Assembly: GCA_938037005.1 (NCBI GenBank)
Contig: CALHVR010000105.1
Location: 1-8,476 of the forward strand
DNA length: 8,476 bases
Source: an uncultured Leptotrichiaceae bacterium
GTDB taxonomy: Bacteria; Fusobacteriota; Fusobacteriia; Fusobacteriales; Leptotrichiaceae
Direction of reading: 5' to 3'
Of this stretch, positions 1 to 6,671 are shown piece after piece. Under the pieces are notes generated by a model. The model was not told the origin of the DNA. It saw only the letters and a list, made by a program, of their open reading frames with translations, and made no database searches. The first letter of the stretch is position 1. The number at the start of each line of letters is the position of its first letter. The position numbers and the translations under genes are program-made.

Positions 1-768
1 TTACTTGAAAAATTAGATAAATCAAAATTAGGAAAAACTTTTGAAAATTTTGATGAAAAATTAAATTTATTAGAAATTTCTAAAACTTATGATGAAGGAT
101 TAAATTATACTATACCATATTCATATATGGCAACAGGTATAACAGTAAATACAAAAGTTGTTGGTAAAGATTATCCTAAAACACCTGATATATTCTTAGA
201 AGAAAAGTTTAAAAAGAGAATGACTATGCTTGATGATGGGCGTGAAGTTTTAGGGTTAGCTCTTCAATATTTAGGATTTGAATCAGATAGTAAAAATCCA
301 GAAGAATTAGCAAAAGCTAAAGAAAAAATACAAAGTTGGGCTAAAAATTTATCTAAATTTGATTCAAATGCTTCAGGAAAAGGAATGGCAAGTGGAGAAT
401 TTGTTGTAGTTCATGGATACCCAGATATTTATTATGAATTAGAAGGAAAAGGTGAAGAAGATTATGATTACTTCATACCACAAGGAGCTATGATGTATAT
501 AGATAGTATGGCTATAACAAAAAATTCACCTAATAAAGAAAATGCATATAAGTTCTTAGAATTTTTATATAGACCAGAAAACTTTAAAGAAGTTCTTAAA
601 GTTCTTAGAAATCCAAGTATAATAAAAGGGGTAGAAGAAATTTCAGAAGTAAAACCAATAGTAAGTAGTGAAGAAATACTTAAAAAAGCAAAATTACCAA
701 GAGCATTAGATGAAGAAACAAAAGAAGCTCAAGATAAGGTATGGACTGAAATTAAATCAGGTAAATAA
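1..768 (+). CDS. potD: PotD-like spermidine/putrescine ABC transporter substrate-binding protein (5' end outside window)
   Basis: The reading frame is open from the first base and ends at TAA 766-768, giving 255 visible residues. The ATG at 127 is internal (visible residue 43), so the true start and the signal peptide lie upstream. The visible part matches the second half of PotD/PotF-type periplasmic binding proteins: YTIPYSYMATGITVN (visible residues 36-50, the usual 'IPY..GT.GI..N' block), LDDGREVLGLAL (77-88), MYIDSMAIT (165-173) and NAYKFLEFLYRPE (181-193). In this family the DD.RE glutamate and the DS.AI aspartate contact the polyamine; here they appear as Glu82 and Asp168. Tryptophans in E. 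coli PotD appear to be replaced by Tyr (Tyr140, Tyr166), by recall alignment. The protein would capture polyamine outside the membrane and deliver it to a PotABC permease/ATPase, probably encoded just upstream. A hairpin terminator follows, so it is probably the last gene of its operon. Family is sure; exact ligand is not. Confidence 0.9.
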   Translation, partial: LLEKLDKSKLGKTFENFDEKLNLLEISKTYDEGLNYTIPYSYMATGITVNTKVVGKDYPKTPDIFLEEKFKKRMTMLDDGREVLGLALQYLGFESDSKNPEELAKAKEKIQSWAKNLSKFDSNASGKGMASGEFVVVHGYPDIYYELEGKGEEDYDYFIPQGAMMYIDSMAITKNSPNKENAYKFLEFLYRPENFKEVLKVLRNPSIIKGVEEISEVKPIVSSEEILKKAKLPRALDEETKEAQDKVWTEIKSGK

Positions 769-793
769 TAAAAGAGTATAAATAAAACATAGT

Positions 794-828
794 AAAAGTC
801 GTAGTTGTTATATAAACTACGACTTTTA
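794..828 (+). terminator. Rho-independent-type terminator after potD
   Basis: A perfect 13-bp stem (794-806 pairing with 815-827) with an 8-nt loop contains the core GTCGTAG/CTACGAC. It ends in a short TTTT run. It lies 25 bp after the potD stop and before the rpsF promoter. The flanking A run on the 5' arm would also give a U run on the other strand, though no minus-strand gene needs it here. The short T tract makes efficiency uncertain. Confidence 0.7.
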
Positions 829-866
829 AGTAATATATAAAAATTATACAAACTTGATAAATTCTA

Positions 867-896
867 TTGACATGAATATTTAAATTATGGTAAACT
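867..896 (+). promoter_or_regulatory. Sigma-70-type promoter of the rpsF operon
   Basis: A perfect -35 TTGACA (867-872) is followed after 18 bp by TAAACT (891-896), a -10 matching consensus at 4 of 6 positions and directly preceded by TGG, an extended -10 motif. The predicted transcription start is about 903, which would put the leader hairpin at 905-943 almost at the 5' end of the mRNA. Confidence 0.75.
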
Positions 897-904
897 AAAA
901 ATAA

Positions 905-949
905 CCCTGCCTTATGAGAAATCATTGGGCAAAATCCAGAGGGAAGGAG
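905..949 (+). promoter_or_regulatory. Structured rpsF leader, candidate S6:S18 autoregulatory RNA
   Basis: The leader RNA can fold as follows. Lower stem CCCU (905-908) pairs with AGGG (940-943). There is a 9-nt one-sided bulge, AAAAUCCAG (931-939). The upper stem pairs 909-912 with 927-930, has one U-U mismatch (913/926), then AUGA (914-917) pairs with UCAU (922-925), closed by a GAAA (GNRA) tetraloop. The lower stem ends exactly where the AAGGAG Shine-Dalgarno site (944-949) begins. S6:S18-binding leaders are known upstream of rpsF in many bacteria, usually as a hairpin with an asymmetric bulge holding a CCG. Here the bulge has UCCAG, not CCG, so assignment to that motif is inference. The fold is seen in the sequence; its function is not. 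Confidence 0.5.
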
Positions 950-957
950 AAAAGAAA

Positions 958-1242
958 ATGACAAATTACGAAATTATGTTTATTCTTTCAACTCAGTTAA
1001 CTGAAGAAGAAAAAAAAGCAAATGTTGAATTAGTAGAAGCAACTTTAACTAAAGCAGGAGCAACTGAAGTTAAAACTGAAATTTGGGGAGATAGAAAATT
1101 AGCTTATCCAATTCAAAAGAAAGAAAATGGATATTATGTATTAACAACATTCCAAATTGAAGGAACTCAATTGGTAGAAGTTGAAACAAAATTAAATATT
1201 ACTGAAGCAATTTTAAAATATATAATTGTTAAAAATGATTAA
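958..1242 (+). CDS. rpsF: 30S ribosomal protein S6
   Basis: This encodes 94 residues, the normal length for bacterial S6, which binds with S18 to the central domain of 16S rRNA in the small-subunit platform. Recognisable blocks are the N-terminal strand MTNYEIMFIL (1-10), the EIWGDRKLAYPIQKKENGYY core (around 41-60), where WG.R.LAYPI is the S6 hallmark, and the C-terminal NITEAILKYIIVK region. The ATG at 958 is chosen because AAGGAG (944-949) lies 8 nt upstream and because S6 proteins begin with this short Met-x-x-Tyr-Glu strand. An in-frame upstream TTG at 925 would add 11 residues not typical of S6 and lies inside the leader hairpin. It is first in the rpsF-ssb-rpsR operon, 61 bp from ssb, and is likely controlled by the leader. 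Confidence 0.97.
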   Translation: MTNYEIMFILSTQLTEEEKKANVELVEATLTKAGATEVKTEIWGDRKLAYPIQKKENGYYVLTTFQIEGTQLVEVETKLNITEAILKYIIVKND

Positions 1243-1303
1243 TAAAATAATAAGGGTATAGCTGAGGTTATAAAATAAAAAATATGATATAGGGGGAATT
1301 ATT

Positions 1304-1720
1304 ATGAATCAAGTAACATTGCTAGGAAGATTAACTAGAGATCCGGAGTTAAAATACACACCAAGTGGGAAAGCGTTCTGTAGATTTAGTATAGCAATAA
1401 ATAGAGAATTTAATCGGGAAGAAACAGATTTTATTAACTGTGTTGCGTGGGATAAAAGAGCTGAAACAATAGCAGAATATTTGAGAAAAGGTAGAAGAAT
1501 ATTGCTTCAAGGAAGAATACAAACAGGAAGTTATGATAAGGATGGTCAAAAAGTTTACACTACTGATATTATAGTAGATAAGTTTGAGTTTATAGATTCA
1601 GCTAATAGTAATAATAATGGACAATCTAATTCTTCAAATTTTGGAGTACCGGCACAAACAGTTAATAATTCTTATGTAAATGATGATAATGATATGGAAG
1701 ATGAAGATTTTCCATTTTAA
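1304..1720 (+). CDS. ssb: Single-stranded DNA-binding protein SSB
   Basis: This encodes 138 residues. An OB fold occupies roughly residues 1-100, beginning MNQVTLLGRLTRDPELKYTPSG, with the typical TDFINCVAWDKRAETIAEYLRKGR (41-64) and ILLQGRIQTGSYDKDGQKVYTT blocks. A short Asn/Ser/Gln-rich disordered linker (about 100-125) leads to an acidic tail ending DEDFPF (133-138). This is the conserved tip that docks replication and repair partners (usually DDDLPF or DDDIPF). The protein coats single-stranded DNA in replication, recombination and repair, normally as a homotetramer. The start is supported by AGGGGGA (1291-1297), 6 nt upstream. It sits between the two ribosomal protein genes, the common rpsF-ssb-rpsR order, and probably depends on the rpsF promoter. 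No convincing internal promoter was found. Confidence 0.97.
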   Translation: MNQVTLLGRLTRDPELKYTPSGKAFCRFSIAINREFNREETDFINCVAWDKRAETIAEYLRKGRRILLQGRIQTGSYDKDGQKVYTTDIIVDKFEFIDSANSNNNGQSNSSNFGVPAQTVNNSYVNDDNDMEDEDFPF

Positions 1721-1745
1721 AAATAAACTAGGAGGTGCGAGATAA

Positions 1746-1979
1746 ATGAAACCGTCTAACGATTTTAAAAGAAGAAAAAGAAGACCAAAAGTTAAATTTA
1801 AAGTAGAAGATATTAACTATAAAAATGTGGATTTATTAAAAAACTTTATGAATGATAAAGGAAAAATCTCTCCAGCAAGAGTAACTGGATTAGATGCTAA
1901 AATCCAAAGAAAAATAGCTAAAGCTATTAAAAGATCAAGACAAATAGCTTTAATGCCTTATACTAAAATAGAAAAATAA
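1746..1979 (+). CDS. rpsR: 30S ribosomal protein S18
   Basis: This encodes 77 residues, normal for S18. A basic N-terminal tail (FKRRKRRPKVKFKV, 7-20) is followed by the S18 core: INYKNVDLLKNFMNDKGKI, then SPARVTGLDAKIQRKIAKAI and KRSRQIALMPY. S18 binds 16S rRNA only as a heterodimer with S6, so co-transcription with rpsF makes biological sense. AGGAGGTG (1730-1737), a near-perfect anti-SD match, lies 8 nt before ATG. The gene starts 25 bp after the ssb stop and is followed by a strong terminator 14 bp after its own stop, marking the operon end. In many bacteria rplI follows nearby, but here it does not. Confidence 0.97.
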   Translation: MKPSNDFKRRKRRPKVKFKVEDINYKNVDLLKNFMNDKGKISPARVTGLDAKIQRKIAKAIKRSRQIALMPYTKIEK

Positions 1980-1993
1980 GAATTAGTTTATAT

Positions 1994-2029
1994 AGCTATC
2001 TCAAATGTATGAGGTAGCTTTATTTTTTA
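1994..2029 (+). terminator. Rho-independent terminator of the rpsF-ssb-rpsR operon
   Basis: A 10-bp stem, AGCTATCTCA (1994-2003) with TGAGGTAGCT (2010-2019) and one G-U pair, has a 6-nt loop and is followed by a T-rich tract (TTTATTTTTTAT, 2019-2030). It ends about 4 nt before the Shine-Dalgarno site of the next gene. Any expression of the lipoprotein gene from upstream would therefore be read-through. Confidence 0.85.
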
Positions 2030-2044
2030 TATAAAGGTGAAAAT

Positions 2045-2602
2045 ATGAAAACAAATAATAAAATAAAAATAATTTTATTAATAACATTAATATTTATGAA
2101 TATCTTGTCTTGTGATTTGAAAACAGAAAAAAATGATAAAGATACTTTGAAAAAAGAATATAATAATCAAGATATTTTTAAAGATTTACCACTTGAAAAA
2201 GTGAGTGAAAGATTTGATATAATGTCTAAAAAGAATAAAATTAAATTAAAAAAATTTGAAAGATTAAATTATGATGGAAAAAGTTTTTATTATAGTGAAA
2301 TTATGAATAATGAAAGAAGTAGCTATACAATAGAATATATTGGAATAGATGTAAGAGGATTATTTTTTAAAGTAAATTCAATAAATGCTGAAAATTTATT
2401 TGTTATTCAAAATTTTATAATTAATTTAATTGAAGTATCTGATGCAAAAATAAAAAAAGCAGAAGCGAATGCAATTTATGAAGAATTGCTTGGTAAAATG
2501 CAGCAAGGAGAACTTTTTAGTAAGACAGATTATAAAAATGGAATAATTTATGGGTTACAGATAGATAGTCAAAAAGGAGAATTAATCTTCTTTGCCCAGT
2601 AG
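2045..2602 (+). CDS. Putative lipoprotein of unknown function
   Basis: This encodes 185 residues; I do not recognise a family. A lipoprotein signal peptide is clear: basic MKTNNKIK, hydrophobic IILLITLIFMN, then the lipobox ILSC with Cys23 as the probable acylated residue, followed by Asp and a charged, likely disordered stretch (24-45). The mature part is Lys/Glu/Asn/Ile-rich, with no transmembrane segment and no evident catalytic motif. The pattern YTIEYIGIDVRGLFFKVNSI (about 98-117) looks like amphipathic beta strands. The start is set by AAAGGTGA (2033-2040), 4 nt upstream of ATG. The gene lies just after the rpsR terminator, with no convincing promoter of its own in the 65-bp gap, and 23 bp before the EamA gene, with which it is probably co-transcribed. 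Asp at +2 after the Cys retains lipoproteins in the inner membrane in E. coli; whether that applies here is unknown. Confidence 0.8.
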   Translation: MKTNNKIKIILLITLIFMNILSCDLKTEKNDKDTLKKEYNNQDIFKDLPLEKVSERFDIMSKKNKIKLKKFERLNYDGKSFYYSEIMNNERSSYTIEYIGIDVRGLFFKVNSINAENLFVIQNFIINLIEVSDAKIKKAEANAIYEELLGKMQQGELFSKTDYKNGIIYGLQIDSQKGELIFFAQ

Positions 2603-2625
2603 AGTTTTAAAGAAAGAGGGAATAA

Positions 2626-3498
2626 ATGAATTTAGAAAAAAGAGCACAAATACACTTTATAATTTCGATGTTAATATTTGGAACTATTGGACTTTTTGTT
2701 AAATTTATACCGTTATCAGCTGGAATAATTGCATCGAGTAGAGGTATTTTAGGAGGGCTATTTATTTGTATTTTGCTTTTAACAAAAAAAGATAAAATTT
2801 CAATAATTTCAATAAAAGAAAATTTTAAGATGTTGTTGTTATCGGGATTCTTAATAGCGTCAAATTGGATATTTTTATTTGAAGGTTTTAAATATTCAAC
2901 AGTTTCAGCAGTTACAGTGTTATATTACTTGTGTCCAATATTTTTATTAATATGGTCAGCAGTATTTTTTAAAGAAAAAATATCGATAAAACAAGTGATT
3001 TGTATAGTTATAGCTTTAATTGGTGTTGTATTAATTTCTGGATTATTAAATGGAGATGGAAAAAGTTTAAATCAAATAAAAGGAATTGTATACGGTATTT
3101 TAGCTGGAGTTTTTTATTCGTTAGTAATTTTATGTAATAAGAAATTAAAACATGTTAAACAACCAGAATCAACAATGATTCAAATATTTATAGCAGGATT
3201 ATTCGTATTACCACATGCTTTGTTTACGACTAAAGTTATAAATATTTCAATGAATATGTATAGTGTTTTTATGTTATTAATTGTTGTGATAGTACATACT
3301 GGAATAGCGTATGTTATGTACTTTGATGCAGTTTCTAAATTAAAAACAGGAACAGTTGCAATTTTGAGTTATTTGGATCCAGTGTTTGCATTAATGATGG
3401 CAGTATTATTTTTGAAAGAGAAAATGGGAGTTATTGAAATAATAGGAGCATTATTAATATTAAGTTCAGCTTATATTAGTGAAAAAAATAAAAATTAA
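2626..3498 (+). CDS. EamA/DMT-family transporter (10 TM drug/metabolite exporter type)
   Basis: This 290-residue integral membrane protein is built of two EamA repeats (about residues 8-138 and 150-285), about ten hydrophobic helices in all, the standard length for the drug/metabolite transporter superfamily. Each repeat ends in the family pattern of a helix followed by FxKEK: LYYLCPIFLLIWSAVFFKEK (around 99-118) and LSYLDPVFALMMAVLFLKEK (around 247-266). The connecting segment GDGKSLNQIKG lies in the middle. Members export amino acids, metabolites or drugs, but substrates cannot be read from sequence, so no name is given. AGAGGG (2615-2620) lies 5 nt before ATG. It follows the lipoprotein gene by 23 bp, probably as one transcript, and a hairpin terminator begins at its stop codon. 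Confidence 0.92.
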   Translation: MNLEKRAQIHFIISMLIFGTIGLFVKFIPLSAGIIASSRGILGGLFICILLLTKKDKISIISIKENFKMLLLSGFLIASNWIFLFEGFKYSTVSAVTVLYYLCPIFLLIWSAVFFKEKISIKQVICIVIALIGVVLISGLLNGDGKSLNQIKGIVYGILAGVFYSLVILCNKKLKHVKQPESTMIQIFIAGLFVLPHALFTTKVINISMNMYSVFMLLIVVIVHTGIAYVMYFDAVSKLKTGTVAILSYLDPVFALMMAVLFLKEKMGVIEIIGALLILSSAYISEKNKN

Positions 3499-3535
3499 AA
3501 AGTTTTTTTATCTTTTTTGATAAAAAAACTTTTTT
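3498..3535 (+). terminator. Long AT-rich hairpin terminator after the EamA gene
   Basis: A perfect 15-bp inverted repeat (3498-3512 with 3519-3533) has a 6-T loop and runs into a TTTTTT tract (3530-3535). The 5' arm starts at the last base of the EamA stop codon. The stem has only two G-C pairs, so its strength rests on length and the U tract. Confidence 0.7.
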
Positions 3536-3552
3536 GATTAAAAAATATAGTT

Positions 3553-3581
3553 TTGTATAGCAGTATTTAATGTGATAAAAT
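3553..3581 (+). promoter_or_regulatory. Promoter of the ABC-F gene
   Basis: A -35-like TTGTAT (3553-3558) is followed after 17 bp by TAAAAT (3576-3581), a 5/6 match to the -10 consensus, directly preceded by TGA (extended -10). It lies between the EamA terminator and the ABC-F start, giving a predicted leader of about 22 nt. The weak -35 is compensated by the extended -10. Confidence 0.65.
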
Positions 3582-3610
3582 ATAAATATAAAAAATAGGT
3601 AGGTGATAAA

Positions 3611-5545
3611 GTGAGTTTAGTTCAATTTAATAAAGTATATAAGCAGTTTGCAGGAGAATATATATTAAAAGATATAAATTTTACGATAGAAGATAAAGAT
3701 AAAATAGGTTTGGTTGGATTGAATGGTGTTGGAAAATCAACAATAATTAGGATGATTTTAGATAAAGAGAGAATTGATGGAAATGAAAATAATGTAAATG
3801 AAGTTGGAGATATTATAAAAAATCCATCGATGAAAATAGGATATTTATCACAAGAACATAAATTTTCAGATGAAAAAAATACAGTTTATGAAGAAATGTT
3901 GACAGTATTTGAACAAGAAAGAAAAATATATAATGAATTACAAAAAGTAAATATGTTATTAGGAAGTGCCCGTGGGGCAGAATTAGATGAATTAATAAAA
4001 AAATCAGCAGAATTATCGTCGCTTTATGAAGCAAAAAATGGATATGAAATAGAATATAAAATAAAACAAATATTGACAGGACTTGAGCTTACAGAAGAAT
4101 ATTATAATTTATTCATAAAAGATTTGAGTGGTGGAGAGAAAACGAGAGTTTCACTTGCTAAATTACTTTTACAAGAACCGGATTTGTTAATATTGGACGA
4201 ACCTACAAACCATTTAGATTTAGTGTCAATAGAGTGGTTGGAGGAATATTTAAAAAAATATAATAAAGCTTTTTTACTTGTTTCACATGATAGAATATTT
4301 TTAGACAATGTATGTAATAAAATTTTTGAAATAGAAAATAAAAAATTGTATAAATATGATGGAAATTTCTCATCATTTATCATTCAAAAAGAGATGATTT
4401 TAAAAGGAGAAATTAAAAGATATGAAAAAGAGCAAGAAAAAATAAAAAAAATGGAAGAATATATTGATAGATTTAGAGCTGGAATAAAAGCAAGACAAGC
4501 TAAAGGTCGTCAAAAAATATTGGATAGAATTGAAAGAATGGATGATCCAGTGTTTAATCCTCAAAGAATGAAATTAAAATTTGAAGTAACAAGTGCAACT
4601 GGAGATAACGTTTTAAAAGTTAAAGGTGTTGAGAAAGAATTTGATGGGAAAAAAGTTTTAAATAACATAAATTTTGAATTATTCCGTGGAGAAAGAGTAG
4701 GGATAATAGGTAAAAATGGAATTGGGAAATCAACTTTGCTAAAAATAATCGTGGATAAAATGAAGGCAGATAAAGGGGAGATTGAATTTGGATCACGAGT
4801 GAAAGTTGGATATTATGACCAAAACCATTATGATTTAACTCCAGAAAATAATATTTTGCAAGAGATTAATAATTCTTTAAATATAACGGAAGAATATTTA
4901 AGAAGTTTAGCAGGAGGATTTTTATTCTCAGGCGAAGATGTATTGAAAAAAATAGACAAGCTGAGTGGTGGAGAAAAAGTAAGAGTATCATTTTTGAAAC
5001 TTTATATGGAGAAAGCAAACTTTTTAATATTGGACGAGCCAACAAACCATTTAGATATTTATTCAATAGAAGTTTTAGAAGATGCACTTGAAAATTTTGA
5101 AGGAACGATGCTTGTAGTTTCTCATAATAGACATTTTTTAGATAGTATTTGTAACACAATTTATTATTTGGATGAAAATGGATTAACTAAGTTTAAAGGA
5201 AATTATGAAGATTATAAAGAAAATCTTAAAATTCAAAAAAATAAGATTCAAACAATTTCAGTTGAAATGAAATCAGAGCAAAAATTATCTTACCAAGAGC
5301 AAAAAGAACTTTCTAAAAAAATATCTAAATTAAAAAGAGATATAGTAAAATTGGAAGAACGATTAGAGAAAATAACGATAGAAAGAGAAAATTTGAATGT
5401 TGAATATGAAAAAGCCGGAAGAGAAAATGATTTAGAAAAACTTATGAAGATTCAAGAACAGTTCGATAAATTTGATGAAGATGAAATGAAAATTATGGAA
5501 GAATGGGAAATTAAAAGCGAGGAATTAAGTGAATTAGAAAAATAA
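3611..5545 (+). CDS. ABC-F family ATPase (translation-associated, YdiF/Uup-like, with C-terminal coiled coil)
   Basis: This encodes 644 residues with two ABC ATPase domains and no transmembrane segments. Domain 1 has Walker A GLNGVGKST (36-44), signature LSGGE (172-176), Walker B/D-loop LLILDEPTNHLD (192-203, catalytic Glu197) and switch SHD (225-227). A charged linker of ABC-F type (about 255-325, including KARQAKGRQK 293-302) follows. Domain 2 has Walker A GKNGIGKST (367-375), LSGGE (451-455), LILDEPTNHLD (472-482, Glu476) and SHN (504-506). Residues about 550-644 are a Glu/Lys-rich predicted coiled coil. ABC-F proteins bind the ribosomal E site and rescue or tune stalled elongation; the linker reaches towards the peptidyl-transferase centre. 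Length and coil fit YdiF/Uup-like housekeeping members more than short antibiotic-resistance types, by recall. The start is GTG, supported by AGGTG (3601-3605), because the frame's next Met is inside Walker A helix 1 (residue 48). It is monocistronic between its promoter and terminator. Confidence 0.93.
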   Translation: MSLVQFNKVYKQFAGEYILKDINFTIEDKDKIGLVGLNGVGKSTIIRMILDKERIDGNENNVNEVGDIIKNPSMKIGYLSQEHKFSDEKNTVYEEMLTVFEQERKIYNELQKVNMLLGSARGAELDELIKKSAELSSLYEAKNGYEIEYKIKQILTGLELTEEYYNLFIKDLSGGEKTRVSLAKLLLQEPDLLILDEPTNHLDLVSIEWLEEYLKKYNKAFLLVSHDRIFLDNVCNKIFEIENKKLYKYDGNFSSFIIQKEMILKGEIKRYEKEQEKIKKMEEYIDRFRAGIKARQAKGRQKILDRIERMDDPVFNPQRMKLKFEVTSATGDNVLKVKGVEKEFDGKKVLNNINFELFRGERVGIIGKNGIGKSTLLKIIVDKMKADKGEIEFGSRVKVGYYDQNHYDLTPENNILQEINNSLNITEEYLRSLAGGFLFSGEDVLKKIDKLSGGEKVRVSFLKLYMEKANFLILDEPTNHLDIYSIEVLEDALENFEGTMLVVSHNRHFLDSICNTIYYLDENGLTKFKGNYEDYKENLKIQKNKIQTISVEMKSEQKLSYQEQKELSKKISKLKRDIVKLEERLEKITIERENLNVEYEKAGRENDLEKLMKIQEQFDKFDEDEMKIMEEWEIKSEELSELEK

Positions 5546-5554
5546 TAAAAATAT

Positions 5555-5600
5555 AAAAAAGCTAGAAAAAATCTCAACGAGAGAGTATTCTAGCTTTTTT
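5555..5600. terminator. Bidirectional terminator between the convergent ABC-F and YeiH-family genes
   Basis: A perfect 13-bp outer stem (AAAAAAGCTAGAA 5555-5567 with 5588-5600) encloses a smaller TCTC/GAGA helix (5572-5575 with 5581-5584). A6 on the left and T6 on the right give a U tract in either direction. It lies 9 bp after the ABC-F stop and 3 bp from the end of the minus-strand gene, so one element serves both. Confidence 0.88.
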
Positions 5601-5603
5601 GTC

Positions 5604-6533
5604 TTAAAGATAAATTGTTATTAAAAATCCGGAAATTATAGAAACAATCCATAAAGTTATTCCAAATAAAAGATTTTTTCCTGATAATTTTTTTAACGTA
5701 TTTGTATTTAACGCAGTTCCTATTAGATAAAGTGATAATGAAAGTAACATTTTACCGATTAATGTAAGAAATTTGTATAAAGTAGATAAATGTAATGTAC
5801 TACTTATAATCGTTGCACCAATGAAGTAAAGAATAAATGTTGGAAATGTTATTTTATTTTTTTCGCTTTTCGTAAAAATACAAAGTCCAATAACCATAGG
5901 AATTATCCATAAAGTACGAGTAAGTTTCATAATAGTTGCAATTTTTAATGCTTCATTGCTGTGAGTTGCAGCAGCTGAAATAACAGAACTCGTATCGTGA
6001 ATACTTAAAGCTGACCAAATTCCAGCTTGTGTTGCGTTAAGATTTAAGTATTTAATAAGAAACGAAAATAGAAATAATGCTACAGTGTTAAGAATAAATA
6101 CAACTCCTGTTGAAATAGCAATTTCTTCATCGTTTGCATCAATAACGGGTGCAGTTGCAGCAATAGCACTTCCTCCACAAATTCCAGTTCCAAATATTAT
6201 CAGTTGTGAGGATTTGTTTTTTAACTTGAATAAGTTTGCTAGTAAAAATCCGGCTAAAATAATAATTGATAAACTAATGGCAGTTTGTAATAGACCTTTA
6301 CTTCCAATTGAAATTACGCTTGAAATGTTTAATCCGAAACCGAAGAGAATAACAGCAAGATTTAATGTTTTTTTACGAATTTTATTTGTATTTTTGGGAA
6401 CAGAAATTAAAGATAAACTAATTAGGAAAATTCCCAATATTAATGCAATTCCGGAAGCTAAACTTTTTGTTACCGAAAAAAGTGGAAGCAATAAAGCGAT
6501 AATACAGCCTGTATAAAAATTAAATTTTTTCAT
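5604..6533 (-). CDS. YeiH/UPF0324 family membrane protein (putative sulfate exporter family)
   Basis: This 309-residue polytopic membrane protein has about 9-11 hydrophobic segments. It carries the hallmark blocks of the YeiH/UPF0324 family (called 'putative sulfate exporter'): LNLAVILFGFGLNI (57-70), the glycine-rich GTGICGGSAIAATAPVI (115-131) followed by acidic DANDEE (132-137), GIWSALSIHDTSSVISAAA (171-189) and KLTRTLWIIP (203-212). Length is close to the usual 320-350, slightly short. Substrate is unproven for the family, so the sulfate label is only a name. The start ATG (minus strand, 6533-6531) has GGAGA (6545-6541) 7 nt upstream and a clear promoter behind that. The gene converges on the ABC-F gene and diverges from the first exported-protein gene, so it is likely monocistronic. 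No regulator lies beside it; in other bacteria yeiH often sits next to a LysR gene. Confidence 0.9.
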   Translation of the reverse strand: MKKFNFYTGCIIALLLPLFSVTKSLASGIALILGIFLISLSLISVPKNTNKIRKKTLNLAVILFGFGLNISSVISIGSKGLLQTAISLSIIILAGFLLANLFKLKNKSSQLIIFGTGICGGSAIAATAPVIDANDEEIAISTGVVFILNTVALFLFSFLIKYLNLNATQAGIWSALSIHDTSSVISAAATHSNEALKIATIMKLTRTLWIIPMVIGLCIFTKSEKNKITFPTFILYFIGATIISSTLHLSTLYKFLTLIGKMLLSLSLYLIGTALNTNTLKKLSGKNLLFGITLWIVSIISGFLITIYL

Positions 6534-6563
6534 ATAATCATCTCCGTTTTAAAGTATATAAAT

Positions 6564-6593
6564 AATATAGCAAGAAATGAGATGATTTGTCAA
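6564..6593 (-). promoter_or_regulatory. Promoter of the YeiH-family gene
   Basis: Read on the minus strand, a perfect -35 TTGACA (6593-6588) is followed after 18 bp by TATATT (6569-6564), a 5/6 -10 match, directly preceded by TGC (extended -10). The predicted start is about 25 nt upstream of the ATG. It is the strongest-looking promoter for this gene, and its -35 lies within about 20 bp of the candidate promoter of the divergent gene. Confidence 0.8.
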
Positions 6594-6606
6594 AATTATT
6601 TATTTT

Positions 6607-6612
6607 TATAAT
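6607..6612 (+). promoter_or_regulatory. Candidate -10 box for the first exported-protein gene
   Basis: A perfect TATAAT lies 59 bp before the ATG at 6672. There is no good -35 at normal spacing: GATTTG at 6584-6589 is poor, and TTGTCA at 6587-6592 is only 14 bp away. The equivalent place upstream of the second paralogue reads ACTAAT, so this box is not conserved between the copies. Low confidence. Confidence 0.3.
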
Positions 6613-6671
6613 TAAAAATGGCATACTAACAGGGAATTGTTTATTATAAAAATAAAAAGGAGTGAGGATTT
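6609..6671 (+). repeat. Conserved leader upstream of exported-protein gene, copy 1
   Basis: These 63 bp align without gaps to 7572-7634 with about 9 mismatches by eye. The best-kept parts are TAATTAAAAATG at the 5' end, GAATTGTTTATTATAAAAAT (6635-6654), and the Shine-Dalgarno region AGGAGTGA. It shows that the duplication covered the leader as well as the gene. Whether it carries a regulatory signal beyond the ribosome binding site is not known. Confidence 0.8.

Noticed and set aside
925..957. Upstream TTG start for rpsF
   Set aside because: It would add 11 residues not usual for S6, it lies inside the leader hairpin, and the ATG at 958 has a well-placed AAGGAG.
752..964. Minus-strand open frame of 70 codons across the potD-rpsF gap
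   Set aside because: It spans the potD terminator, the rpsF promoter and the leader hairpin, all of which are read on the + strand. Its translation is low-complexity Ile/Tyr/Phe, as expected of random AT-rich DNA.
1243..1303. Possible internal promoter before ssb (TATAAA at 1269-1274)
   Set aside because: No acceptable -35 at 16-19 bp and no TGn; a chance match is likely in AT-rich DNA.
6085..6516. Plus-strand open frame of 143 codons
   Set aside because: It lies wholly antisense within the YeiH-family gene, which has strong family motifs, a promoter, a Shine-Dalgarno site and a terminator. The antisense translation has no recognisable features.
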